Shown: piece by piece, positions 52,669 to 61,062 of the stretch
Numbering within the stretch: position 1 is the stretch's first letter
Layout: the number at the start of each line of letters is the position of its first letter
Source: Firm-13 sp964617375
GTDB lineage: Bacteria; Bacillota; Clostridia; Saccharofermentanales; Saccharofermentanaceae
Assembly (NCBI GenBank): GCA_964617375.1
Contig: CAZTXQ010000012.1
Location: 1 to 64,000, forward strand
DNA length: 64,000 nt
Direction: 5' to 3'
Notes under the pieces: generated by a model
Seen by the model: the letters and a program-made list of their open reading frames with translations, nothing else
Told to the model about the DNA's origin: nothing
Databases searched by the model: none
Translations under genes and position numbers: made by a program

Positions 52669-52725
52669 AGCTTCAGGTCATGGAACGGTATTTACTGACG
52701 ATCTGAAATTGTACTTCTTCGTTAC

Positions 52726-52775
52726 GATTAGGTAGATTTTAAGAGTCCTAGATTAACCCCGTCACCTACCTAATC
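52726..52775 (+). promoter_or_regulatory. Leader inverted repeat of the zinc-ribbon gene
   Basis: GATTAGGTAG (52726-52735) and CTACCTAATC (52766-52775) are perfect 10-base complements around a 30-base loop, ending 14 bases before the ribosome site AGGAGG. It may be an RNA stem or a protein operator. It matches no riboswitch I recognise. Confidence 0.55.
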
Positions 52776-52797
52776 TGTCAGAAGGAGGTACTTCAAA

Positions 52798-52980
52798 ATG
52801 GCTGATAAGACATTAGCATGTAAGGATTGCGGAGCTGAGTTTGTATTCACTGAAGGTGAGCAGGCTTTCTACGCAGAAAAAGGCTTTACCAATGAGCCTG
52901 TTCGTTGCCCTGATTGCCGTCGCGCAAGAAAGCAGCAGCGTAACAACGACCGTGGATACGGTGACAACAACAGATGGTAA
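52798..52980 (+). CDS. Small zinc-ribbon protein
   Basis: A 60-residue protein with two Cys pairs, CKDCG (residues 8-12) and CPDCR (37-41), separated by FVFTEGEQAFYAEKGF. This matches the 'probable zinc-ribbon' family (zf-trcl). A basic, Asn/Arg/Gly-rich tail (KQQRNNDRGYGDNNRW) suggests nucleic acid contact. Third codon positions are richer in A/T than in neighbouring genes. A strong AGGAGG, a long leader with an inverted repeat and a good terminator suggest abundant, regulated expression. The function is unknown. Confidence 0.85.
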   Translation: MADKTLACKDCGAEFVFTEGEQAFYAEKGFTNEPVRCPDCRRARKQQRNNDRGYGDNNRW

Positions 52981-53025
52981 TCATCTGAACGTTGCTTTGG
53001 TTAGCCAATAGCAGTAAGTTGGATG

Positions 53026-53054
53026 CTCCGGGTCGCAAGGCCCGGAGTTTTTTT
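53026..53054 (+). terminator. Intrinsic terminator of the zinc-ribbon gene
   Basis: CTCCGGG (53026-53032) and CCCGGAG (53041-53047) flank a short loop and are followed by seven Ts. Confidence 0.92.
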
Positions 53055-53109
53055 ATGTTTTTTTTTATTTTTGTATATTCTGACAAGAGAATAACCCCCC
53101 TCTTCCCAC

Positions 53110-53138
53110 TTGCATTACATTTTAAATCGTCGTATATT
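53110..53138 (+). promoter_or_regulatory. Promoter of the marR-ABC exporter operon
   Basis: TTGCAT (53110-53115), a 17-base spacer and TATATT (53133-53138), immediately upstream of the palindromic operator. Confidence 0.65.
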
Positions 53139-53141
53139 TTG

Positions 53142-53169
53142 TTAGCCGGCTAATTAATAGCAGGCTAAC
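53142..53169. promoter_or_regulatory. Candidate MarR operator
   Basis: TTAGCCGGCTAA (53142-53153) is a perfect 12-base palindrome. A further GGCTAAC follows at 53163-53169, pairing with GTTAGCC at 53141-53147. It starts three bases after the -10 box, so a bound dimer would cover the transcription start. Confidence 0.65.
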
Positions 53170-53255
53170 CTTTTTTATTTTTTCCCTTGCCATCCGGCAA
53201 TGACGGATGCGAGGACACGGCCCGGCATCACCGGGTTAAGGAGGATTGTAAAGCT

Positions 53256-53798
53256 ATGAGCGGCGGCGAAGACAAAATTTACCCATTCACCGAGGACGAC
53301 GCCTGCCGTCCCGACCCCATTTTTCAAATACCCGGTGCAGATCCCGTTCTGTCCGAAGTTTTCCCGAAGGCCCTGCATCTGCACAGCTTGCAGCGCAGAG
53401 TCATGATGGAAGCGCTTCGAAGTGTCGACATGCATCCGAGCCAGTCCTTCTGCTGCGTTCTGATCGAGCGCAACCCCGGTTTGAGCCAAAGAGAGCTCGC
53501 GGACCGAATTCATATCAAGCCGGCGACAGTTACCATCATGCTTCAGAGGATGGAGAAATCCGGCCTGATCCGCCGCGAATCCGACCCGAAGGACCAGCGC
53601 ATCCAGCGTCTCTTCGTAACCGAAAGCGGCATAGAAGCGAACCGGCGTTCAGAAATCATCCTGCACGATTTGCTGAAGGAAACCTACGGACAGCTTACGC
53701 CCGAGGAGCTTCGCGATTACTGTAATGCCGTCGAAAAACTGCTTCTTCTTACCAGGGAATTACAAAACAAATATACATCGGAGGATCAAAAAACATGA
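53256..53798 (+). CDS. MarR-family transcriptional regulator
   Basis: A 180-residue MarR protein. The winged helix-turn-helix reads LSQRELADRIHIKPATVTIMLQRMEKSGLIRRESDPKDQRIQRLFVTESG. It is longer than usual at the N-terminus, with an acidic start (MSGGEDKIYPFTEDDACRPDP). The chosen ATG follows AAGGAGG at 11 bases, somewhat far. It is the first gene of an operon with two ABC exporter genes (ATGA overlap at 53795) and probably represses it, sensing a drug or metabolite. Confidence 0.9.
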   Translation: MSGGEDKIYPFTEDDACRPDPIFQIPGADPVLSEVFPKALHLHSLQRRVMMEALRSVDMHPSQSFCCVLIERNPGLSQRELADRIHIKPATVTIMLQRMEKSGLIRRESDPKDQRIQRLFVTESGIEANRRSEIILHDLLKETYGQLTPEELRDYCNAVEKLLLLTRELQNKYTSEDQKT

Positions 53799-55528
53799 CC
53801 AAGCTGCTCAAATACTTTAAACCGTACATAGGTCTTCTGTCAGCGATGCTTGTGCTTCTCATCCTGCAGTGTCTGTCGGATCTCTATCTCCCGAACCTGA
53901 ACGCCGACATCATCAATTTCGGTGTCATCAAGGGCGATACCGATTACATCTGGAGAACCGGCGGTTACATGCTTCTCATCACGTTTCTCCTGATTTTCAC
54001 GAACGTCGCGTCCAGCTACGTCTCAGCCCGCGCCTCCATGGCGTTCGGCAGGGACATACGAAACGCGCTGTTCTCCAAGGTTGAGACCTTCTCCTTAAGC
54101 GAGGTCGACAAATTCGGAGCCCCTTCCCTCATCACCAGGACAAACAACGACGTACAACAGGTCTCACAGGCAAGTCTCATGTTCCTTCGAATGATGGTTT
54201 CGGCACCGATCATGTGCATCGGCGGCGTCATCATGGCCGTACGTCAGGATGCACCGCTCTCCCTTCTGATCGCGGTTATTGTGCCGATCATCATTCTGAT
54301 CCTGGCCGCCGTAATGTACAAAGCACTTCCTCTCTTCAAGATCATGCAGAAGAAGACCGACCGATTAAATCTCGTAGCGCGCGAAAAGCTGTCCGGCGTC
54401 CGCGTAATCCGCGCCTTCCTTAAGGCCGATTTCGAAGAAGAGCGTTTTGACAAGGCAAACGTCGATATGACGGAGACGGCCCTCAAGGTACAGCACATGA
54501 TGGCTCTCCTGATGCCGATTCTCCTTCTCGTTATGAACTTCTCCACGCTCGCCATCTACTGGTTCGGCGCAAAGCGTATCGAGTCGGGCGACATGCCGAT
54601 CGGCAACTTAACCGCCTTCCTCTCCTATATCCTCCTGATTCTTTTCTCGATCATGATGGCGGCCATTATGTTCGTCATGCTGCCCCGTGCCTCCGCATCG
54701 GCGGAAAGAATCAATGAAGTTCTGGAGACCGAACCCGGCATACATGACGACAAAGATATAGCAAGCACGACCCTGAGCGATTCCTTTACCGGACTTACCT
54801 TCGACGACGTCAGTTTCCGTTACCCGGGCGCCGAAGAACCCGTGCTCTCCCATATATCCTTCACGACAAAGCCCGGGGAGATCACCGCGATTCTCGGAAG
54901 CACCGGCTGCGGAAAATCGACGCTGATCAACCTGATCCCGCGCTTCTATGACGTAACCGAAGGGTCGATAACCATAAACGGCAAGGATATCCGTCACGTC
55001 TCGCAGAAAGAACTCCGTGACCATATCGGATTCATCCCGCAGAAGGCCTTCCTCTTCAACGGCACGGTCGCCAGCAATGTCCGCTATGGCAAAGACGATG
55101 CGACCGAAGATGAGATCTGGCATGCGCTGACCGTGGCGCAGGCCGCGCACTTCGTCGGCGAAATGCCCGAAAAGCTTGACGCTCCGATCACCCAGGGCGG
55201 AAGCAACGTTTCCGGCGGCCAAAAACAGAGACTCTCGATCGCCAGAGCCCTGGTCAAGAAGCCTGACATCTATGTCTTTGACGACAGCTTCTCCGCTCTC
55301 GACTTCAAAACCGACGCCGCTCTCCGTGAAGCCCTTCGCGCCGAAACAAAAGATTCCGCCGTCCTGATCGTCGCGCAGCGCGTCAGCACAGTCATATCAG
55401 CCGACCGCATTCTCGTCCTCGACAACGGCACCGTCGTCGGCGACGGAACACATAAAGAACTGATGGAATCCTGCGAGGTCTATCGCGAAATCGTATATTC
55501 CCAGGTATCAGAGGAGGAAATCGCATGA
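53795..55528 (+). CDS. Heterodimeric ABC exporter subunit (degenerate-site half)
   Basis: A 577-residue half-transporter with six N-terminal helices and a C-terminal ATPase. Walker A is GSTGCGKST and the signature VSGGQKQRL. Walker B ends IYVFDDSFSALD, so Asp replaces the catalytic Glu, as in the inactive-site subunit of heterodimeric exporters of the TM287/288, BmrCD and LmrCD type. It pairs with the next gene through an ATGA overlap. Export of drugs or lipophilic compounds is likely, but the substrate is unknown. Confidence 0.93.
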   Translation: MTKLLKYFKPYIGLLSAMLVLLILQCLSDLYLPNLNADIINFGVIKGDTDYIWRTGGYMLLITFLLIFTNVASSYVSARASMAFGRDIRNALFSKVETFSLSEVDKFGAPSLITRTNNDVQQVSQASLMFLRMMVSAPIMCIGGVIMAVRQDAPLSLLIAVIVPIIILILAAVMYKALPLFKIMQKKTDRLNLVAREKLSGVRVIRAFLKADFEEERFDKANVDMTETALKVQHMMALLMPILLLVMNFSTLAIYWFGAKRIESGDMPIGNLTAFLSYILLILFSIMMAAIMFVMLPRASASAERINEVLETEPGIHDDKDIASTTLSDSFTGLTFDDVSFRYPGAEEPVLSHISFTTKPGEITAILGSTGCGKSTLINLIPRFYDVTEGSITINGKDIRHVSQKELRDHIGFIPQKAFLFNGTVASNVRYGKDDATEDEIWHALTVAQAAHFVGEMPEKLDAPITQGGSNVSGGQKQRLSIARALVKKPDIYVFDDSFSALDFKTDAALREALRAETKDSAVLIVAQRVSTVISADRILVLDNGTVVGDGTHKELMESCEVYREIVYSQVSEEEIA

Positions 55529-57444
55529 CAGAAAATAAAGCAGCCCCTGCCCATGAGGCCCCCAAGCCGCATCGCCGAGGATTCGGCGGCCCTCCGGGAG
55601 CCGGTGCGATGATGCCCGCCGAGAAGGCGAAGAACGTGAAGAAGACCGTAAAGAAACTGCTGGAAGCTTTGCGCCCGCAGCGAAAAGCTCTGATTCTCGT
55701 CTTTATCATGGCGATCTGCAGCACGATTTTTTCGATCGTCGCTCCCAAGGTCCTCGCCAAGGTCATGGACATCCTGATCGACGGACTGAAAAGCAAATTC
55801 ATGAACCCTGCCGCGACCTTTGACTTCACCTCTATCGGTAAAATAGTTCTTCAACTGGCACTGATCTATGTGGTTTCGGCCGGCTTCAGCTGGGTAACCC
55901 AGTACACGATGGCAGGCATCTCCCAGAAGACCGTCTACAAACTGCGTCAGGACGTCGACAAGAAGCTCACCCGGCTTCCGCTAAAGTTCTTCGACCAGAC
56001 TTCGCGCGGAGACATCTTAAGCCGTATCACAAACGATATGGACAACATCGCGATGACACTCCAGCAGAGCCTTACGCAGCTCATTACATCACTGACCACG
56101 ATCCTCGGTATCCTGATTATGATGCTGACGATCAGCCCGCTCCTGACCTTAATCTCTGTCATCACACTCCCGGTCGCCATGGGACTTACCATGCTGATCG
56201 CCAAATTCTCGCAGAAAAATTTCTCCGAGCAGTGGGCATCCACCGGCCGTCTCAACGGCCAGATCGAGGAGATGTACACAGGCCACAATATTGTTAAGCT
56301 CTACAATCATCAGGAAGACGCGAAGGAAGATTTTCGAAAAGAGAACGAGAAGCTCTATAAGTCGAGCTTCCGCGCACAGTTTATATCCGGTATCGTCATG
56401 CCGGCTATGAACTTCATCAACAACTGCAACTACGTGATCATCTGCGTCTTAGGCGGCATCCGCATCATCAACGGAACCATGTCCTTAGGCGACGTCACGG
56501 CCTTCATCTCCTACTCCAAGCAGTTCACGATGCCCATCGCGCAGACCGCCAGCATCTTGAACACCATGCAGTCCACCATCGCATCGGCCGAGCGCGTTTT
56601 CGAGCTCCTCGACGAAAAGGAAGAAATACCGGACAGCAAGGATGCCGTGCCGCTTCTCAAGTCCACCGGCCACATCCGCTTCAACAACGTAAGCTTCCGC
56701 TACTCGCCGGACGTCGAACTGATCGAGGATATGAACCTCGAAGTGCAGCCGGGCCAGATGGTCGCGATCGTCGGACCTACCGGCGCCGGCAAAACGACTC
56801 TCGTCAACCTCTTGATGCGCTTCTATGAAATCGGAGAGGGCTCTATCGAAGTCGACGGCGTCGACATACGGAATATGACCAGAGAGAACCTTCGCTCCTG
56901 CTTCGGCATGGTCCTTCAGGACACGTGGCTCTTCAACGGCTCCATTCACGACAACATCGCGTACGGTGCAACCAGCAAGAGAACCGGCAGCGCCGAGGAC
57001 AACGCCGTCGTATCGACGGAAGATATTCTCGCCGCCTCCAAGGCCGCATATGTCCACCACTTCGTGAAAACGCTCCCCGAAGGTTATGACACGGTCTTAA
57101 CCGACGAGGCCTCCAACATCTCGCAGGGCCAGAAGCAGCTTCTCACGATCGCGCGTGCATTCCTCGCCGATCCGAGCATCCTGATCCTCGACGAAGCGAC
57201 ATCTTCGGTCGACACACGTACCGAGATCCTGATCCAGAAAGCCATGGCCAAGCTGATGAAGGGCCGTACGAGCTTCGTTATCGCGCACCGTCTCTCGACG
57301 ATCCGCGACGCCGACATCATTCTCGTTATGAAACACGGACACATCGTCGAGCAGGGTACACATACGAGCCTTCTCGAAGCGAACGGTTTCTACGCCGATC
57401 TGTACAACAGCCAGTTCAAATCAGGGCTGAGCGAGGCGATTTGA
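55525..57444 (+). CDS. Heterodimeric ABC exporter subunit (catalytic half)
   Basis: A 639-residue half-transporter with an extra cytoplasmic N-terminus (basic and Gly/Pro-rich, HRRGFGGPPGAGAMM), six helices and the ATPase. Walker A is GPTGAGKTT and Walker B ILILDEATSSVD with the catalytic Glu intact. The signature is altered (ISQGQKQLL instead of LSGGQ). Combined with the partner's canonical signature and missing Glu, this leaves one consensus and one degenerate ATP site. It is the last gene of the MarR operon. Confidence 0.93.
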   Translation: MTENKAAPAHEAPKPHRRGFGGPPGAGAMMPAEKAKNVKKTVKKLLEALRPQRKALILVFIMAICSTIFSIVAPKVLAKVMDILIDGLKSKFMNPAATFDFTSIGKIVLQLALIYVVSAGFSWVTQYTMAGISQKTVYKLRQDVDKKLTRLPLKFFDQTSRGDILSRITNDMDNIAMTLQQSLTQLITSLTTILGILIMMLTISPLLTLISVITLPVAMGLTMLIAKFSQKNFSEQWASTGRLNGQIEEMYTGHNIVKLYNHQEDAKEDFRKENEKLYKSSFRAQFISGIVMPAMNFINNCNYVIICVLGGIRIINGTMSLGDVTAFISYSKQFTMPIAQTASILNTMQSTIASAERVFELLDEKEEIPDSKDAVPLLKSTGHIRFNNVSFRYSPDVELIEDMNLEVQPGQMVAIVGPTGAGKTTLVNLLMRFYEIGEGSIEVDGVDIRNMTRENLRSCFGMVLQDTWLFNGSIHDNIAYGATSKRTGSAEDNAVVSTEDILAASKAAYVHHFVKTLPEGYDTVLTDEASNISQGQKQLLTIARAFLADPSILILDEATSSVDTRTEILIQKAMAKLMKGRTSFVIAHRLSTIRDADIILVMKHGHIVEQGTHTSLLEANGFYADLYNSQFKSGLSEAI

Positions 57445-57529
57445 TACAAGTCATTGTGTTCCACTCCTGAGGTTTCTGCGCCAGAACCGCCTCGCGGCGA
57501 GGCGATGTGATGTGACGGGATAATTCAAC

Positions 57530-57558
57530 TTGTAAAGTATTTCCGGTATGTCTATAAT
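57530..57558 (+). promoter_or_regulatory. Promoter of the 91-residue membrane protein gene
   Basis: TTGTAA (57530-57535), a 17-base spacer and a perfect TATAAT (57553-57558), 42 bases before the start. Confidence 0.7.
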
Positions 57559-57600
57559 TAGTCTGTTACTGGAACATGCTTTTACAAGGAGGATATTTGG

Positions 57601-57876
57601 ATGGCTCGTGATATGTTCGATACAGGTCAGAAGGTTACGTTTCTTGAATGGATCTTTGCGTATCTGATTCTTTGCATACCGGTTGTCAATGTGCTCATAA
57701 TGATCATATGGTCATTCGGTTCTAAAACCAAAGAATCCAAGCAGACATGGGCTCAGTTGATGCTGGTATTTCTGGTAATCGGCATCATATTCCTGTTTGT
57801 CGCTCTAAACAATGAGGGTGGAATCACTTACCTGCAGTCTCTGATACCCTGGGCGACTTTCCCTCATCTCTTTTGA
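57601..57876 (+). CDS. Small two-span membrane protein (paralogue A)
   Basis: A 91-residue protein with helices at about residues 15-40 (WIFAYLILCIPVVNVLIMIIW) and 50-70. The short loop SFGSKTKESKQTWAQ between them is shared with the protein at 58062-58340. AAGGAGG lies before the ATG. It has its own promoter and terminator. The family is not named with certainty and the function is unknown. Confidence 0.8.
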   Translation: MARDMFDTGQKVTFLEWIFAYLILCIPVVNVLIMIIWSFGSKTKESKQTWAQLMLVFLVIGIIFLFVALNNEGGITYLQSLIPWATFPHLF

Positions 57877-57905
57877 CAAGAGACCGTCTGTTCCGATCTG
57901 ACACC

Positions 57906-57940
57906 AAAGCGGCGTTTCCCAAAAGGAGGCGCCGCTTTTT
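57906..57940 (+). terminator. Intrinsic terminator after paralogue A
   Basis: AAAGCGGCG (57906-57914) pairs with CGCCGCTTT (57930-57938), followed by a T-run. Confidence 0.9.
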
Positions 57941-57982
57941 CGAAACATGGCAGCAAAAAGCGACCGTAAAATGATATATTCC

Positions 57983-58011
57983 TTGCAGATTACCCGCAAA
58001 ATAAGTATAGT
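57983..58011 (+). promoter_or_regulatory. Promoter of paralogue B
   Basis: TTGCAG (57983-57988), a 17-base spacer and TATAGT (58006-58011), in an AT-rich stretch 51 bases before the start. Confidence 0.6.
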
Positions 58012-58061
58012 AAATTTATCATAATTTTTTTACCGTATTTGTACTTTAAGGAGGGTTTCTT

Positions 58062-58340
58062 ATGACTAATTATGTTCAGCCGAATGATCAGACCGTCTCT
58101 GTAGGTGACTGGTTTGTGACCATGCTGCTCACCAGTATTCCCATGGTAGGATTTATCATGCTGCTCGTTTGGGCATTTGGCGGGGGCGCCAAAGAATCAA
58201 AGAAGAATTATGCGCGGGCTGCGCTGATTTTCGCGCTCGTCGGTGCGGTTGTCGGAACGATCGTGTCGATTATTATGATGATCACATCCGCGGCATTCTT
58301 CACATCGCTGTCCGAATATACCTACACCCAACTGGGCTGA
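58062..58340 (+). CDS. Small two-span membrane protein (paralogue B)
   Basis: A 92-residue protein similar throughout to the 57601 product: WFVTMLLTSIPMVGFIMLLVWAFG for helix 1, the loop GGAKESKKNYARA, and helix 2 LIFALVGAVVGTIVSIIMM. AAGGAGGG precedes the ATG. Two diverged tandem copies, each with its own promoter and terminator, suggest separately controlled variants of one membrane component. The function is unknown. Confidence 0.8.
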   Translation: MTNYVQPNDQTVSVGDWFVTMLLTSIPMVGFIMLLVWAFGGGAKESKKNYARAALIFALVGAVVGTIVSIIMMITSAAFFTSLSEYTYTQLG

Positions 58341-58372
58341 TACCCGATATCGGATACACGCTGCGCATGGCG

Positions 58373-58402
58373 GGCGGATTCTTCGGAGTCCGTCCGTTTT
58401 TT
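58373..58402 (+). terminator. Intrinsic terminator after paralogue B
   Basis: GGCGGATTC and GAGTCCGTC form a stem (with G-T pairs) around TTCG, followed by six Ts. Its end touches the stop of the convergent gene at 58401. Confidence 0.75.
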
Positions 58403-58802
58403 ATTGCAGCGACCGGATAAATTTCTCCTTCTCATGACGCAGCTGTGCGGCAAAACGGCCTTTCTCTTCAGACTGTCGTTTCCTGACAAGAAGCTCGCGC
58501 GAAATGTGTCTCTCAATATAGGAGGCTTTAAATTTCTGCGCGAAAAGAACCCGCACCAGAATAATCCCCGCAAGAAAAAACACACCGGCGGGCAGAAGAA
58601 TCGCGAGCAGGAAGAAGTCCGCAATGAGTGCCGCGGCGAACAGAAAGTTCGCGGCTAAATTGCTCCGCCCTATGTCCTTCCCGATCTCCGGATGCACGGC
58701 GAGATACGCATCTTCGCTCTCCCGGTATTGCCGGACCGCCTCCTCGCATTTTCGGATCTCTGTATCATATCCTTCGATCCGCAGGCGATCCTCATCCTTC
58801 AT
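58401..58802 (-). CDS. Hypothetical small membrane protein with flanking coiled coils
   Basis: A 133-residue protein that I do not recognise. A charged N-terminal helix (RLRIEGYDTEIRKCEEAVRQ) is followed by two membrane helices (LAANFLFAAALIADFFLLAIL and AGVFFLAGIILVRVLF) and a basic C-terminal helix (SRELLVRKRQSEEKGRFAAQ). The start at 58802 follows AAGGAG by seven bases. The longer frame to 58874 lacks a ribosome site. It stands alone, convergent with paralogue B. Confidence 0.65.
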   Translation of the reverse strand: MKDEDRLRIEGYDTEIRKCEEAVRQYRESEDAYLAVHPEIGKDIGRSNLAANFLFAAALIADFFLLAILLPAGVFFLAGIILVRVLFAQKFKASYIERHISRELLVRKRQSEEKGRFAAQLRHEKEKFIRSLQ

Positions 58803-58937
58803 ATCTCTTCTCCTTGCAATCCGGCATTCTACCTTCATCATAATGCCACAAGAAATGCTGTCAAGACATCCCAAGCCCGCGGTTGCTGCTTTCCCGCTAA
58901 AGGAGGATTAAGGCTGTAAAGACACATTCCGAAGGTA

Positions 58938-59943
58938 TCAAACGATATTTGATGTCAGGAGCAGTACGCCCCCGATAAAGAATAGAACACCGAGTATAAG
59001 CACGGCGTAGGTTCTTTTCGAAGATCCCTTGAATTCTCCGTAAAGAACGCCCCAGAAATACGACCAGACAATTGTAAGCCGTACCCATCGGCGTGGCGAT
59101 GGCGACACTGATGACAGGAGAAAAGATGGACTGAAGAACATTGCCGCCAAAATGACAAACGGCGGAAATAAATGCCAGCACCAGAATTTTCCGGCTGCCT
59201 TTCTTCCAGGGCTCGAAAAGACGATCCAGTCCGCCCTTCTTTCTCAGGTAGGACAGAGTGAAAATCAGAGAGCCGATAAATGCGCCGAGAGATAGAATCC
59301 CCATTAATGTCAGCGAGGAGAAGCCTTCCGGGCGCAAGCCGGATTTTAGTGTCAGGGACATCGACAGGGGAAATGCCGTCAGCATCAGGGCGTTGATGAG
59401 AGCCAGTGCAAGGATGTCCGATTTTTTCACTTTCCGGACATGTTCCTTCTCTTCTGTTCCGGCATGGATATCTTTGCTTCTCCTGGCGCCTGCTGTCTGG
59501 CAGATGATGGTTGCGGCGATCAGCATCAGGGATGCCGTCAGGATTTTCGGGAATGATGCGCCTTCCGGGAGTCCGCCCACAAAGGATGTGATGAATGTGC
59601 TGGCAAGAACATTGCTGCTGGCGCTGACGGAAGTGGAAAGGATCAGGCCGAGCTTCTTTACGAAACCCATCTGGAGCTGCATGCCGATGGCAAAGATCAT
59701 GCCGCAGAGGAAGACCGTCGCGGCCTTTCCCGGGTATTTGGCAATCTCGTTCAAGACACCGTCAGGCACCATCTGCTTATGGAGGAACAGAATCGATGTC
59801 CATACGATGATCGGCGAAAAGAAGTAAAGCCAGAATGTGTACGCGATGATAGGATAATCCTTGATATGTTTGACTGTCTGGAACCATGAACCCCACATGA
59901 ATGTGACGAGGACCATGCCGATAATAGCAACTGTTGCGCTCAT
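58938..59943 (-). pseudogene. GRP-type sugar/DMT transporter with a frameshift near its C-terminus
   Basis: About 334 residues if corrected. The ten-helix pattern with TFMWGSWFQTVKHIKDYPIIAYTFWLYF near the N-terminus matches the glucose/ribose porter (GRP) branch of the DMT superfamily. The frame holds to ATPMGTA near 59078. There one extra base (one of the two As at 59076-59077 on the + strand) shifts it into unrelated sequence running to 58897. Removing that base restores TIVWSYFWGVLYGEF and a final helix (VLILGVLFFIGGVLLL) ending at 58938. This is either a recent inactivation or a sequencing error. It is the last gene of the nucleoside hydrolase operon. Confidence 0.8.
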
Positions 59944-59984
59944 AATTTGTTATTCTCTTTCTGAATTTTAATGCAGCCGGCGAA

Positions 59985-60977
59985 TCAGACCTTCAGTATC
60001 CGCATGAGAAGGTCCATGACTCTGGCCTTATCCAATTTGTATGCCACGTTGTTCTTTCCCCGGGGCTTCACATAGCTTCTTCTGTCAACGATCAACTGAC
60101 CGTCGGCGATTCCTCCGGAGAAATCCACATCGCAATTTTCTCTCCTCATTTCCAGCACAATGTCCGGATCAATCAGGTACAGGATGCAGAACACATCGTG
60201 GATCGCGATATCGTGGCAGTCCATACTGCTGTTGTTGCTGATACCCAGGGCTGTTATCCTGTCGATAAAGTGCGTCATCAGTGAGGAGAAGAATTCAGCG
60301 TACGGATTACAAAGGGCTGCGATTTCACCGGCTTCCTTCTTGGAAAACAGGATCGAACAGGTGGCATCCAAAGGGAATATGTATTTTCTCACATCTGCCT
60401 GGAGCAGGATCTGCGACGCTTCCGGATCCATGTAGAAATTCATTTCGGCAGCCGAAGTGCGGTTCGCCAGATTGACGCCTCCGCCCATAATGATGATCTC
60501 TTCAATCTTTTCCGTGATTTCCGGCTTCATGCGCAGCGCCATTCCCAGGTTCGTCGGCGGACCTACCGAAATCAGTGTGATCTTTTCTTCCGCGTTGTCC
60601 AGGCACTCCAGGATAAAGGAAACGGCGTGCTGTTTCTGCGGCATGATCCGGGATTCCGGAAGATCCAGATATTCATCGTGGATGTTCAGCTTCACTCCGT
60701 CGATTTCCTTCTTGAAAACCTGGATGATCTGGTTCTGCATCCGTCCGGGGCTTAGGGTCTGCACCATCGGCGACGGGCATCCGCTGTAGACCGGGATATC
60801 GAGACCCAGGAACTGCACGACACGCAGGGTGTTCTCCAGCGTGTTCTTCAACGGCAAATTTCCCTGTACGGCCGTTATTCCAAGGATGTCAAATTCACCG
60901 GAAAGCGCGGCAACAATGATCGCCATCGCGTCATCGGTACCGGTATCCACATCAAGAATAATTTTCCTCTTGCCCAT
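59985..60977 (-). CDS. Inosine-uridine-preferring nucleoside hydrolase
   Basis: A 330-residue enzyme splitting ribonucleosides to base and ribose. The calcium/ribose site motif DVDTGTDDAMAI is at residues 9-20. ITLISVGPPTNLGMAL and IIIMGGG follow, with AEMNFYMDPEAS for ribose contact and the late active-site HDIAIHD. The Val-Gly-Pro-Pro-Thr and the His-Asp match the family, but base specificity is not readable. It lies between the BtpA-family gene (85 bases upstream) and the transporter. Confidence 0.93.
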   Translation of the reverse strand: MGKRKIILDVDTGTDDAMAIIVAALSGEFDILGITAVQGNLPLKNTLENTLRVVQFLGLDIPVYSGCPSPMVQTLSPGRMQNQIIQVFKKEIDGVKLNIHDEYLDLPESRIMPQKQHAVSFILECLDNAEEKITLISVGPPTNLGMALRMKPEITEKIEEIIIMGGGVNLANRTSAAEMNFYMDPEASQILLQADVRKYIFPLDATCSILFSKKEAGEIAALCNPYAEFFSSLMTHFIDRITALGISNNSSMDCHDIAIHDVFCILYLIDPDIVLEMRRENCDVDFSGGIADGQLIVDRRSYVKPRGKNNVAYKLDKARVMDLLMRILKV

Positions 60978-61062
60978 ACTATCACCCCGTCAATTTCTGA
61001 TTAACCGATTTATAACCGGACCGCTGCCGGAGTCTCTCGCTTACGTCTCCCGACATAAGAGA

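Noticed and set aside
57477..57512. Terminator after the ABC exporter
   Set aside because: GCCTCG/CGAGGC can form a hairpin but no T-run follows, and it looks like a partial duplication of the gene's end (gaggcgat).
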